64,000 bases of DNA from Odontesthes bonariensis (Eukaryota > Chordata > Actinopteri > Atheriniformes > Atherinopsidae). The DNA is taken from NCBI RefSeq assembly GCF_027942865.1, contig NC_134509.1:7664254-7728253 (forward strand). Direction: 5' to 3'. Of the stretch, positions 1 through 12,232 are shown piece by piece (the stretch's first letter is position 1; every line of letters starts with the position of its first letter). The notes beneath the pieces are model-generated. The model was not told where the DNA came from. It saw only the letters and a list, made by a program, of their open reading frames with translations, and made no database searches. Made by a program: the position numbers and the translations under genes.

Positions 1-2
1 GC

Positions 3-131
3 TGTGTGCCGGGCCACCGGTTGGTGTTTGTAAGCTGTGGCCGTGTCCTGGATCTGTCCCGGGACCTGGGCCGAAATGGATCTGTAAATAGCAACCGACT
101 GCGGTTCAAGCTGGACTCTGCAACACTCTAA
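3..131 (+). CDS. C-terminal coding exon of an unidentified gene (partial)
   Basis: One frame is open from the window edge to a TAA at 129-131. It ends in a plausible globular tail (GHRLVFVSCGRVLDL, then NRLRFKLDSATL). An ATTAAA polyadenylation-like hexamer follows at 131-136, directly after the stop. The other two forward frames stop sooner. The 43 visible residues do not let me name the protein. The gene would end about 900 bp upstream of the osteocalcin promoter on the same strand. It could also be chance open sequence, because only one short exon is visible. Confidence 0.4.
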   Translation, partial: CVPGHRLVFVSCGRVLDLSRDLGRNGSVNSNRLRFKLDSATL

Positions 132-998
132 TTAAATTCTGTTGCATAATGAGGCTCTCTGCTCTTCCGTGTCACTCGATTAGTAGCTTGTGGTCATCTC
201 AGACTGTAGTTTGGGGTTTGTGGGGGTGGGAGATCACATCTGGGGCAAAGAGTATAGTAACAAAACATAAAGTGGCAACCTTGATGTCAAAAGACACGGC
301 CAGCACTGGGTCTCCCAGATTAAAATCCAATTACATTTTATGGGTATTTTATAGAAGTCTTGTAACACCAGTTTGGATTTTCAGGGTTTGTTGCATTATT
401 TATACCTCAACGTTGAGGGGTGAAGATTGAAAGGATTTTGAAGGAGGAGGTGTATGGGATTGGCAAATAGGACGGGTATTAAAAAGGATTGGTCTGACCG
501 CAGAAAATGATTGGCAGGGAAAAGATGTCATTTTTGTTGGGGTAAGTATGAGAAGAAAATTATTCATTTTACCCACAGGGTGAGAAAGAACATAGTTTAA
601 GCCGATGGTTCCCGGAAATAATTTTGACACTTATCTACAGGTCATATGACCTCTTTCTTCTATTTTTTATTTTTTTTAAAAAAGTAAACTCGTGCATCAA
701 AGAGAGAGAGAATCTGCTGAAGAAAGAGTGAAGTTAATCATGCTCCTTTTATCTTTTACCTTTACAGTCAACTGAAAGTTTGCAAACATATATAAAGGAT
801 TACATGCCATACTATGTATTGTACCTACAATGTCAGGAATGTTTGTGGCTGAGCATAGACTCGGTGCCAGGGGATGCGTGGGTGTTTGTGGGAGCTTTCA
901 TGACAAGTGGAAGCGGAAACATTGATATTTGATTCCCCAGCCAATCAGAGGGTTATCTTAATGTGTGGGTCTGGTCTGACAAAAGAGGTGGACTTCAG
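132..998. other. Intergenic spacer upstream of osteocalcin
   Basis: I see no convincing coding or repeat structure here. The short ORFs at 149-430 and 400-630 overlap on opposite strands and look like chance. The last 100 bp lead into the bglap core promoter. Confidence 0.5.
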
Positions 999-1006
999 TA
1001 TATATT
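999..1006 (+). promoter_or_regulatory. bglap: TATA box of osteocalcin
   Basis: The motif TATATATT lies about 30 bp before the likely transcription start (about 1030) and about 100 bp before the ATG at 1105. A TATA-driven promoter is usual for osteocalcin genes. Confidence 0.6.
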
Positions 1007-1104
1007 GACCTGGACTTAGGGCAGAGAAACAGAGCACGCCACTGAAGCAAAGCAAAGAACTGCAAGCAGAAAAGAAAGCGTTGAGTCGCTAACTACAAGT
1101 CATC

Positions 1105-2126
1105 ATGAAGACTCTGGCTCTCCTCTCCATCTGCGCTCTTCTGTCAGTCTGCTGGTCCATGGGAGGTAAGGAAAAACTCCTCTACTTCTCTCTGCATTAT
1201 TTGGGGCAATGCAAGCTCCTTGGCGACGTTTAACAAATGTTTTTGCTTTCTGTGTTCATCAGCCGTGGAACCTGAGGTCGTCGTGGATCCTGCGGCTGAC
1301 ACAGCTGCTGACACAGCTGCTGAAGCTGCACCTGCTGACCCCACAGCTGCCGCCCCAGATTCATCCTCCTCTTCCTCCTCCGAGTCTGATTCATTTTCGT
1401 CCTCTGCATCAGACTCTTCAGCATCTGATTCCAACTCTAGCTCAGACTCATCAGCCTCCGATTCAAGCTCAGAGTCCTCCTCCTCCTCATCCTCCTCCTC
1501 TGAATCGTCCTCCTCTGAGTCCGACTCCTCTGCCTCTGACTCCTCAGCGTCCGACTCCACTTCCTCTGAGTCCTCTTCGTCATCTTCCTCGTCGTCATCA
1601 GAGTCCATCAGTGTTGAAGGTGAGTCGCTGTTTGTTGCATGGTTTTGAAATGAAAGTTGTTTTGCTATGACTGCAAAACAAGAAAACTCACAAAAACCTC
1701 TTCCTTTTCCTTAGTTCCTTTAGCTTCTGAGGTGATTATGAAGAGAGACCTGGCCGCTGTTCTCCTGAGGAGTAGAAGAGCTGCTCCAGGAGGAAACCTC
1801 AGCCCTCTGCAGCTGGAAAGGTACAGTCAGTGGATAAAACAGGCTCAAAGAGCATGATCACACATTGTTAGCTTTTGTTTTGCTTGACCTTTGTGACAAT
1901 TCATTTAGGGGATCCTACCTTGTCAAATCATAACATTTTCTTTTTTAAACAAGTAAAAAACAGGAACAAAGAGCACGTGGTTTCACATGTTGTCTGACCA
2001 TATTTCATCCATCTGTCCCCTAGCCTGAGAGAGGTGTGTGAGCTGAATATGGGCTGCGATGAAATGGCTGACACTCAAGGCATCGTCGCTGCATACACCG
2101 CCTACTACGGACCCGTCCCCTTTTAA
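1105..2126 (+). CDS. bglap: Osteocalcin, OC2 type with long acidic serine-rich propeptide
   Basis: Four coding exons: 1105-1165, 1263-1619, 1715-1820 and 2024-2126, totalling 208 aa. Exon 1 is a signal peptide ([16 protein letters not shown]). Exon 2 encodes about 119 residues dominated by Ser, Asp and Glu, with many S-x-E sites of the kind phosphorylated by the secretory kinase FAM20C. Exon 3 holds the rest of the propeptide with a dibasic/furin-like RSRR end. The mature peptide of 47 residues starts [13 protein letters not shown]. It carries the Gla core [11 protein letters not shown], with Glu 13, 17 and 20 as expected gamma-carboxylation sites and Cys 19 and 25 as the disulphide, and it ends YYGPVPF. 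Osteocalcin is a secreted vitamin K-dependent protein that binds bone mineral. Ordinary osteocalcin precursors are about 100 aa. The long acidic insert matches the OC2 isoform known from some teleosts. Phases across all three introns close exactly. Confidence 0.95.
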
Positions 2127-2626
2127 CTTAAAGACTTCTCTTTCATCTGCATGCAGACAGTTTTTTCTGTCTCTTGAAAATGATAACAATGCAACAAGTC
2201 CCCCAAATCTAAAGAAGGAGTAGGAAAGCAAAAGAATGACACTGGCCCGTGTTCTGGTGCTAAATGGATAACTTTATTTGCTGCAAATGAGTGCACTTGT
2301 GACCAGCTGCGGTGGTCCTGTATGCAAAGGCCTCCTCCAGGACAGGCACATGGAAACACCAGCCTGTGAGCAACTTAGAAGCCCATATCAGTGTAAATTA
2401 TTATTTTGTTCTATACAATTATACAATGAATGGTGCTAGGAAAGCAAATGTATTGTATGTTAACGTACTGATGTTTTTATATCGTGCCTTGGTTTTAACT
2501 TTAGTGGCAGTTCTAGTTAGTAGTGGATGTAGTAATGCGCTGATAGCGGTCCTGTACAGTATTTGTAAAACACATATCAGCTATCTGTAATGACTGTAAC
2601 CACAAATTGCCTCTGGTTTTGGAAAT

Positions 2627-2632
2627 AATAAA
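2627..2632 (+). terminator. bglap: Polyadenylation signal of osteocalcin
   Basis: An AATAAA lies about 500 bp after the stop codon and is followed by T/G-rich sequence. Confidence 0.7.
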
Positions 2633-2998
2633 TTATTTTTGTTTTGTCAAAACGTTGAATTGTCTTGAATGCAAAAATGGACTTTTCGGTTGCAGATGAA
2701 TAACGAATCTTTTTTTGCTTCAAACCTTTGAAGGTGCGAATACAGGGAATGTTTTTTGGGTGTGTGCAAAAAAAAAAAAAGGATTTTCAAAAAGCCCCCC
2801 GGGTTTCACAGACTTCTCAAGCATATGCTCACTAGAAAAACACAGACATGTTCTGTGGACTTTGTCTGCTGTTTAGTCCTTAGATATATTATTCATTTTA
2901 TCCTGCAGCTGTTATAGTGAGCGGAAGACATTAACCAAGAGCCCAAAGAACCTGCAGCAGAAGCAGGTGATGATTTTCATGAGGGTTCACACTATCAG

Positions 2999-3422
2999 TT
3001 AAAGCGGCAGTCGGCAACTTTTTTTTAGTCATATTAGCTTGAACTGTCATGGGATTCTGGAAGTAGAATATTAAATAGGCTGTTTAGGAAAAATAACTAA
3101 ATCTGTAGCTCCCTCTGAAGCCTGTAATCATGCTTGCAAAAACCGAGCGCGCCCGGCTGTTTTTAACCAATCAAGTTAGGGTGGAGGAATCCTACCTGTC
3201 AATCACAGCTTGTGCACACGCTGCTGAGCGTTAGTCTGCCCCAGCTTGTGTGCACTCACACTGGTGTGAACTCACGTGCACAACCTCGTCCACAGAGGGG
3301 GAGGGGTTTGGGGGGCGATTCGGAGCTTGTTAGAGGTTGGGGGAGGGACCTGAAAGTTGTGTCAGTTCGAATTTTCTGACTTTAGACTCGTAATTTTGAA
3401 AACTTGCCGACTGCAGCTTTAA
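2999..3422. mobile_element. TTAA-flanked MITE (piggyBac-like target site)
   Basis: TTAA is present at both ends (2999-3002 and 3419-3422). The terminal inverted repeats begin AGCGGCAGTCGGCAAC on the left and AGCTGCAGTCGGCAAG when the right end is read inward. The body is 416 bp with no coding capacity. TTAA duplication is the hallmark of piggyBac-type insertion, so family membership is an inference from the target site alone. Confidence 0.75.
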
Positions 3423-3789
3423 TGTTTTCATACAGAGACATGTCCAACATAAAGGGTGTCACAAACTGTGCTTTTCTCATAATGACCTTTAGGTGGCAGT
3501 GTTGGTCAGGATTTAATTGAGTATTTCACTGATACACACACATAAGAAAGAAAAAATGAAAACTATTCAGACTTGCAAAGTTCTACACAGGATCTCAAAG
3601 TTTCTTTATAAAAAAATATTTAAAAAAAATTTGTTATACTCTTGAGCAATTATTTTCTAGACATCTACAGAAGTTTTATTTGATGTACTAAAAGGCCAGA
3701 TGAAAAAGCAAACAAAGTGTTGTAATGTTGCTGTGAGTCCATCAAGGTCAAATTATCGGCGAGCAAAGCTGGTGCCCGCTGAGATGAAG

Positions 3790-4010
3790 GCATGGGAACC
3801 CAAATTGGGGAATAAACTGAGTAAATTGGGGTGGATGTGCTCCATCCATGCATTTTCTGCTGGGTCAATAGTCTGAGCTGAGATATTGCTCTCCCCAGCC
3901 ACCACATCCAGCTCTACCGAAGGGACTCTGAAGCTTTCCCAATCTAGCTGAGAGATATGAGCTGTCTAGCGTGTCCTAGATCTGCCCTGAAGACTCCTCA
4001 CAGGGAACAT
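3790..4010. repeat. Decayed interspersed repeat, probably LINE-derived
   Basis: The segment around 3880-4000 (text such as CAGCTCTACCGAAGGGACTC and CTAGCGTGTCCTAGATCTGC) reads like a diverged copy of a common fish LINE 3' coding region on the opposite strand. It is too degraded for a family call. Confidence 0.35.
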
Positions 4011-5438
4011 GTGTCTGAGTGTTAATCAGCCTCATCTTTTAGTTATGTACTTTGCTTTAAAACAAGTAGTTTATAATTCTTTGTTCCACACCTCAAATTC
4101 AGGGAATGCAGTGTGTTAATATAAAATCTTGTGATTGGGGCTGTGCATATGAATTATGGGTAAAGAAACTACAAACATGCTTGGTTGGGAAGAAGCATTT
4201 AGAAATGGAACTATGGAGACTTCTGAAATGTGAAAAAAAAGCTTAAAGTGAAAGCCTGGCATATACAATAATTCACACTTTACAATCATGCTAAAGCCCA
4301 GTCTTTGTGTGTCTAAGTCCCTAAACCCAGCGATATATATTTGAAATGTAAACTGTTCCAGTAAAAGCCAATTAGTGTGCGAGCCTGATCTACAAGTGTG
4401 CATGTGTCACTTAAGGACATTGATAGTGTAATGGTAAGCACACTCTGTCAAATGCTGATGTTGGATAAGTTCAATGTACAGTCACTTTGTCATTAACAGG
4501 AAGGGCAACCCACTCCCAATCCCAGCAGATAGATGCGCCGGCTCCCCTTTAATCTAATCTCAGTCTGAGTAACATCATGAAAGCTTAACTGTAAAAAAAA
4601 AAAAAGGTCACATCCAGGTAAGTTGCAACTCATTTTTTACTGTTATATACTGTCAGTTGAGAACTGCCCATTCTCCCCTTACTATCATAAGCTAAATGTA
4701 GGCCCCACTGTTCAAATGGTGGACACTTACAGAAAAAGCCAATAAAATTCTTGCAACATTTTTCTTTTTTTGTGTATAAAAATAACTGACTAATCTTACA
4801 TTGTCTTGTTGAATGAGGTGAATACATTAAACAGATGAGCACCACATCTGAGTTGATACTTATTAATGCTGTTCAGTTATCATCTAAACTCGGAAGGCTT
4901 CAGATAACATTAAAGAAAAAAAAGAATAAACTACTTCAGGCTGCAGAATGTTTCCGTCAGAATCAGTTCAGGGGTGTCATTCTGGTCTCTTGGACTATAT
5001 TTGCTGATATGTTGCATCTTGGCTTAATTGAACCTCTGTTGTTTTTGTAAAGCTCATGTTTTATGTTCAATTAGTATTTGCTTTTTATTATTTGCCAAAT
5101 CCTTGTTATTGGTGGTTGCTGTGTTTGCCAACGCAGTCTAACACAACAATGTGTAATAGCTGCGTCGGTCTGCTATGTGGCAGTTTAACAATAAAGAGCT
5201 CATAAAACTTCCAAACCATCTGGGCTGCAAATGTATTAGGCAAGGCAAGGCAAGGCATCTTTATTTATATAGCGCATTTCATACTACAGGCAACTCAATG
5301 TGCTTTAAAGACAATGCATTTAAAAGATAAAAATCAAAACACAGTTAAAAGCAATCAAAGAAGAGGGGGAAAAATACAAATATAAAAAATAATCATTCAT
5401 TCATTCATTTAAAAGTGAAGAGTGCAGATAAAATACTT

Positions 5439-6897
5439 TCAGGTGTCATATGAACAGCTAAATAGAACTGTTTTCAGCCTGGATTTAAACATTGTCAGAG
5501 TTGAGGCCTGTCTCACATCTTCTGTAAGGCTGTTCCAGATGTTAGGAGCATAAAACTGAAATGCAGCCTCACTTTGTTTAGTCCTGACTCTGGGCACCAG
5601 CAGGAGACCCCTGCCTGAGGTTCTCAGAGCCCGAGTTGGTTCATATGGCTCTAACATGTCAGAGATGTACTTTGGCGCTTGACCATGAAGAGACTTGTAC
5701 ACAAGCAGAGCTGTTTTAAAGTCTATTCTCTGAGCGACAGGAAGCCAGTGCAGAGACCTGAGCACTGGACTAATATGGTCGTATTTCCTGGTTCTAGTCA
5801 GGACTCGAACAGCAGCGTTCTGGATGTACTGCAGCTGTCTTACAGCCCGTTTAGAGAGCCCAGTGAGCAGGCCGTTACAGTAGTCTAACCTGCTGGAGAC
5901 AAACGCATGGATCAGTCTCTCTAAGTCTGGTTTAGACACTATTCCTTTGATTCTGGCAATGTTTTTTAGATGGTAAAAAGCTGCTGATGTTACTGATTTA
6001 TTTGTGGCTGTTAAAGTTCAGGTCTGAGTCCAATATTACCCCGAGATTTCTAACTTGATAGTTAGGTTTAAGAGAGAGAGTCTCAAGGTGACTGATAACA
6101 CTTTCTCTCTGTTTCTGTGGGCCACAGACAATGATTTCAGTTTTGTCTGAGTTTAGCTGGAGAAAATAGTTTTGCATCCACACACTAATCTGTTCGATGC
6201 AGTGACACAATGTATCTACAGGCCCGTGTTCTCCTGCCGTCAGTGACACGTAGATCTGAGTATCATCTGCATAGTTTTGGTAGGACACATTATAGCTGCG
6301 TATTAGCTGGCCTAGTGGAAGCATGTACAGATTGAACAATACGGGTCCCAGGATTGACCCCTGGGGAACCCCACAGGTCATAGCCATTTGGTCTGAGACA
6401 CAGTTACCAATTTCAACAAAATATTTCCTGTCCTCCAGATAGGACTTGAACCAGTTTAAAGCACGACCAGAGATTCCCACCCAGTCTTCTAACCTCTGTA
6501 ATAAGGTCGCATGGTCAACTGTGTCAAAGGCAGCACTCAGGTCCAGCAGAACTAAGACTGTGACTTTACTTGCATCCGTGTTCAGGCGGATGTCATTTGT
6601 CACCTTGATCAGAGCTCTCTCAGTGCTGTGGTGGGGCCTAAAGCCTGATTGGAAAGTATCAAAAGCATTGTTAGACAGGAAAAAGTCACTAAACTGTTGG
6701 TATACAACTTTTTCTAGGACTTTGCCTAAGAATGGCAGGTTTGATATGGGCCGGTAGTTGTTCAGGACTGTGGCATCAAGATTGCTCTTCTTTAGAAGGG
6801 GCTTAATGACAGCAGTTTTTAAGGCCTTTGGAAATGTTCCAGTCTGGAGTGAGATGTTGACTAGATGAGCGAGTTGTGGTAACAAACTGCTCAGCAC
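5439..6897 (-). pseudogene. L2 ORF2 reverse transcriptase and C-terminal domain
   Basis: Two adjacent open stretches (6897-5998 and 5939-5439) together cover the RT fingers, palm and thumb. Recognisable blocks are NNYRPISNLPF, the palm motif LLDLSAAFDTVDH, GVPQGSILGPVLF, the catalytic box YADDTQIY, and the tail SSRLDYCNGLL typical of fish L2 elements. The two stretches are in different frames, so this copy cannot make a functional enzyme. Confidence 0.9.
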
Positions 6898-7225
6898 AGA
6901 CTTTAGGAATCTAGTGGGAAACTCATCAAGGCAGCACGTTGATGAACACAGACTGCAGATGATCTCTTTGACTGTTTTGTCAGTAACAGGTGTAAAATGT
7001 GTCAGCTCTTGGTGTCTAGCTGGCTGCAGAGTAGTTATTTGTGTTGTGGAAATTATTGCATTTTTAATGCCTTGAACTTTGTCATTAAAAAATGTTGCAA
7101 ACTCATTACACTTAGATGTAGAAATGAGTTCTAAAGGCAGTGAAACTGGAGGGTTTGTTAATCTGTTTACAGGACACGAGAGTTGTTACTGCAGTTTTTG
7201 ATGATTTCAGAAAAAAACTATTTTT

Positions 7226-8195
7226 CTACGCAGTCTGGTTGAACACACATAGTTTTTCTTTGTAAGTCTCATAATGAACCTGGAGCTTTGACTTCCGCCA
7301 TTTCCGTTCGGCTCTCCGGCACTTCCTTTTCTGTGCCCTGACCGACTCTTCTTTTCTCCATGGCGCCCTTTGCCTACTTTTAACCATTCTAACCTTGACA
7401 GGAGCAATGGTATCCAAATCATTTAAGAGAGTTGATGTGTAAGAGTTCAACAGGTCATCAACATTGGAACACGGGGTGTTCTCAAACCTAATCATTTCCA
7501 TAAACTGTGTCCCTGTTCTGTCATTTATGAGTCTTCCCCGAACAACTGCAGACCCAGCTGCTGGTTTGGGGGTAACAGACAGGTCGAAGAAAACACAGAA
7601 ATGATCAGATAAAGCAACATCGATGACATCCACGTTTGAAATAACAACACCCCTTGAAATGAGCACATCTAGAGTGTGCCCTCTGTTGTGGGTGGGCTCA
7701 GTCACATGCCATGCTGAGTTAGACCAAACATTTCAAGGACAGCAGTGAGCTCTTTAGCTTGCTTGTTATGGGCTACATCCACGTGCACATTCAAGTCCCC
7801 TGTTATGACTAAACAGTCAAAAGCAGTGCACACAATTGAAAGTAGTTCAGTAAAATCATCAATAAAACAATTCTGTGGTGGTTTATAAATGGTGATATAA
7901 AGTATGGAAGATTGCTTTATCTCCATTTTGAATGACACATACTCAAATGATGAAAAAACTCCAAATGACAACTTATGGGTGGGTATATTGTCCCTGAACA
8001 TGGCACAAACACCCCCACCCCTTTGGTTTTCTCGTGTTTCAGACACAAAATTGAAGTGAGGTGGACTAGACTCAATCAGCACTGCATTTGCTGTGTTTTT
8101 GTCGAACCATGTCTCAGTTAAAAACATAAAATCAAGATTGTGAGAGGAAATAAAACTATTTATCAGGAATGATTTGTTACTTAAAGATCTGACAT
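7226..8195 (-). pseudogene. L2 ORF2 apurinic-type endonuclease domain
   Basis: The domain begins right beside the GATA tract with NVRSLSNKS, then FMFLTETWFDK (catalytic Glu block), VITGDLNVH (GDxN block) and RGHTLDVLIS with SDHFCVFF (the Asp-His block). The first part (to 7702) and second part (7705-7226) lie in different frames because of a few extra bases at the junction. Confidence 0.85.
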
Positions 8196-8199
8196 TGAG

Positions 8200-8870
<671 letters not shown>

Positions 8871-8879
8871 CCATTCTGA

Positions 8880-9767
8880 TGCCTCAGAGCGTGGAGGAGA
8901 TTATCCGTCAGTCGTCTCACTCCACCTCTGTTCAGGTGTGGGCCTTTTCTTTTAAACAGATCATCTCTTTACCAGAAAAGATTAAAGTTTTCAATGAAAT
9001 GCAGTCCTCTGGACTCACAGACTTTGGACAGCCATGTGTTCAACTGAAGCAGCCGGCTGAATTTGTTGATCCTCCTGTCGATTTTTGGGAGAGGTCCACT
9101 TATGAATGTTGGTATCGTCACTTTATCAAGACTCTCAAACAGTTTCTCAGTCTTTTTTTAAGATTTCAGACTGACTATTTCTGATGTCCACTGCACCAAT
9201 GTGCACAATCAGCTGTTCCACCCCTTGGTGTTTTGCCAGTACCTCTGGTAGTAATCTTGTGATGTCAGAGACAGTGGCACTTGGATAGCTGCATGTAACC
9301 ATTCTGTTTATGTTTATATTAGATATGGCTCCGTCTCCAAGCACAAGAGTATCTTTGACCTTGACACTCGGCACAGTTTCTCTGTCCATCTGCTGCTTTG
9401 TACCGTCTCTCTGTCTGTTACACTCAGTCACATTTGGCTCTGACAGTGGTAAAAATCTGTTTGTTAACTTTATTCCGGGTGATGTTACATATCCTCTGTT
9501 GATACTAACAGTTTGACGTTTCTTCGGCTTTGCACCAAGTCCATCATACGTGCCTTTACAGAGTCTTGGAAAAGACACAGTATCATTTAGCTTTAAGTTG
9601 GAGGTAGCAGTTTTTTCACCCTTTCCTTTGGAAGTAAATGTGGACTTCTTACCACTGGATTCCATTGGGAGCGTTTCATGAAGTCCCATTTCAGTTTCTA
9701 ATGCAAAAGTCCTTTTTTGTACCGTCCAAATTTCTTGTTGATATATCCGACAGCTTTCACAGGGCAT
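8880..9767 (-). pseudogene. L2 ORF1 with SGNH/esterase-like domain
   Basis: The start is MPCESCRIYQQEIW, a short Cys-x-x-Cys N-terminus. A basic linker follows, then the esterase core (VLGDGAISNININ, VTCSYPSATVSDI, VEQLIVHIGAVDIRNS). A frame break occurs near 9147. Sequence below it still reads as the remainder of the domain, ending GVRRLTDNLLHALRHQNG and then a Gly-Pro run (8845-8875). Esterase-type ORF1 proteins are known in CR1/L2 LINEs. Confidence 0.8.
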
Positions 9768-9830
9768 GTTGAAAGGATTGTAGTCGCTGGCTCGTCAGAT
9801 AAGTTGTAAAAAGATTTTTTTTTTTAAAGT

Positions 9831-11580
9831 AAAACCACTGGTTTTATCCTGTTCTTATAGCTGTTTTTGTTCCAGTGAATAATTTTCCACTGACTTTTAA
9901 TATATAAACATGTAAATATCAAATGTATAATCACTTTTAAAAAATGATGGACAGGTTTGATATTTAATTTACCGTGCTGAAACTGTCATTTACGAGTTTG
10001 TCTAGTTTACATACTCAAGCTTTGTTTGTGGCACAAGATGTGTCCTTGAAAACAGTTACAAAACCTCTTAAATTTACATGTAATTTGATTTTAAAAAATG
10101 ATGGGACCTTAAAAGAGCTGCATGGTGGTGTCATGGTCGGCACCGTCTCCCAAACAGCAAGGGGGTTCCTGGTTCAGATCCCAGCTGGAGCCTGTCCGTT
10201 TGTTTGTTCTCCCTGTGCATGTGTGGGTTCTCTCCTGGTACTGCAGCTTCCTCCCACCGTCCGAAAACCTGCATGTTAGATTTATTGGTGAGTCTAAATT
10301 AACCCAGTGAGTGTGGGAGTGCATGGTTGTTAGTCTCTGTGTGACCCTGCGATGGACTGGCAACACATCCAAGGTGTATCCTTCCCCTCGCACAATGGCA
10401 GCTGGGATAAGCTCCAGCCCCCCTGCAACCCTGAATAGGTTTAAGTAGGTCCAGAAAACAGATGGGTGGGTAATTGGATAGTGTTTTAAACACTAACTTA
10501 TTCACACATTAATTAAAATTGTGGATATGTGTGTCTGTATAACACATGAGCACATTAGAGTGTCAGTGGACTACATAGAGACCATCTTGTGGCTGTTGTG
10601 TCATGCGCAGTTGTGCATCTTCAATACGGGCATATTGATTTTCTACTTCACAGTCTTTGTACATGGCTCAATGACACGTGACAGTTTTCAGCCCAACTGT
10701 GTGAAGTTCCTGGTCACCAGCACTTTTCCTCCAGAGTCTTTTAACAGTCGCAAATGTAACGAAACAGCCTGATTCTAGAGCAAGAAAATGTCCTGATGCT
10801 CTGTTACAAAAACTGTGTAATAACTATTTGATAACCACAAAGATATTAATAAATTTTGTCACGTTTCGATATATGCAGCATGTTTAATCATCTGAACCCA
10901 CTCACCTTGCTTTCATTCAGATAACACTGATAAGAGGACAATTAACACAACTACAGAGTCAGCTCAAAATGATGAGTGTAGTGATTTCTGCCAGGTGGCT
11001 TCCAAACAGACTCAGTCAGTCAAGTATATGGTTTCTTTTTTAATTGCAATGAAATCGTTTTGGAGACACAATATTCAACTTAAAAAGAAACAATAAATAT
11101 ATTTAAAAAAAAATGTAGATGCTCATTCATCTCATTTTTAGACTACATATTCCCTGAATATAATTTCAAATTGATATTTTTTTAATTACAAAATTATTCT
11201 ACACCTTAAAACGATGTGGTCAGGTTCTTTGTAAGTGTCTCTTACACAGTTTTTAAAAAAAAACTCAATAAAAATATAATAGAGGAACCCTGATAGAAAT
11301 GTGGCAACGTGATCATTCTTTGTCCTTGGAACTCTCTACGGTTGGATTTGTGATCTTGCCGAGTCTTAATCTCTTCAACACAAAGGTCATTTTGGGTTTA
11401 CCTTCAGTTTGAATACACAAAGACAAATAGAAGATAATTGGGTGAAAATACGGCCACGAATGACACAATAGTTATATGTGCACATCTAATTACACATACA
11501 GGAAATGTATACATTTGTGCACCATAGATAAAATGATTGTTGTTTTTTTTAACCCGTAACCCATGTTCAAAGACATTTTC
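9831..11580. other. Intergenic region between L2 and slc34a2b 3' end
   Basis: It holds one SINE (10115-10475). The rest is AT-rich with no coding or repeat structure I can support. Confidence 0.5.
10115..10475 (+). repeat. tRNA-derived-looking SINE common in teleosts
   Basis: An A-box-like start (GCATGGTGGTGTCATGG) and a B-box-like block (GGTTCAGATCC) are followed by the conserved body (TCCTCCCACCGTCCGAAAAC, TGCGATGGACTGGCAACA) and a tail of ATGGGTGGG type. The same layout is seen at very high copy in many fish genomes. The copy is moderately diverged. Confidence 0.7.
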
Positions 11581-11589
11581 CATTTGTGC

Positions 11590-11595
11590 TTTATT
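11590..11595 (-). terminator. slc34a2b: Possible polyadenylation signal of slc34a2b
   Basis: TTTATT on the + strand is AATAAA on the minus strand, about 640 bp past the stop codon at 12233. Other A/T-rich hexamers nearby could serve instead. Confidence 0.35.
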
Positions 11596-12232
11596 TTTAG
11601 GAAAATTCAATAGCAGTTTGGTCATCTTATTTGATACATGATTATAAAACCTACATCGTAAGCTTAGTTTGTTGATTTCCCATTTTTAGAATCCACCAAA
11701 TATTTGCAAAGTGTTATAACAACACAACCAACAAAACTATTTTTTGCAAGTTACACAGTATGCTGGAGTTTGTTTTGCTACAAGTGTGCATTGCTATTGG
11801 CAATAAAGTCAGTCTTACTAATGCTAACACGTTAACTGCTGACTGTCCTTAAACCGACTAAAGCCATCGACTTTGATGACCCCTGTTCTCTAAAGAGAGA
11901 AGCGGATTTCGTCTTTGTTTGGTCTCACTAAGAAAAATAACTGTTCTCAAATGCATCTGCTTAGTTACTTAAACAACATATTTGGGAGTCTTGGGGTCAT
12001 TCCAAGTTTTTTTTTTCAACCTGAACTACCTGAACTCATTAAGAAGTAACTACCTGCACCAGTCTAGATCAGCTAGATGGAACTTACATGTTTTTGGAAT
12101 GTTAGACATATTCAGCCATTTCTCTTGTTACACAAAAAATTACATAAATATTTTGAAACTTGTTTCTTGTGCCTTGACCGTTATGCTTCATTGCACCATA
12201 CATGGTTTCACACACACGGTGAATATAACATT

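Larger units (their letters stand above)
2640..5236. other. Intergenic region with scattered repeats
   Basis: Apart from the TTAA-flanked MITE (2999-3422) and a decayed repeat near 3790-4010, I see only AT-rich unique-looking sequence and short poly-A runs. The ORFs here are short and lack supporting motifs. Confidence 0.5.

Noticed and set aside
1144-1608. 154-codon acidic ORF on the minus strand
   Set aside because: It is the antisense shadow of the serine/aspartate-rich osteocalcin exon; the sense exon has matching splice sites and phases.
5679-6757. Forward ORFs across the L2
   Set aside because: Antisense to well-matched reverse-transcriptase motifs.
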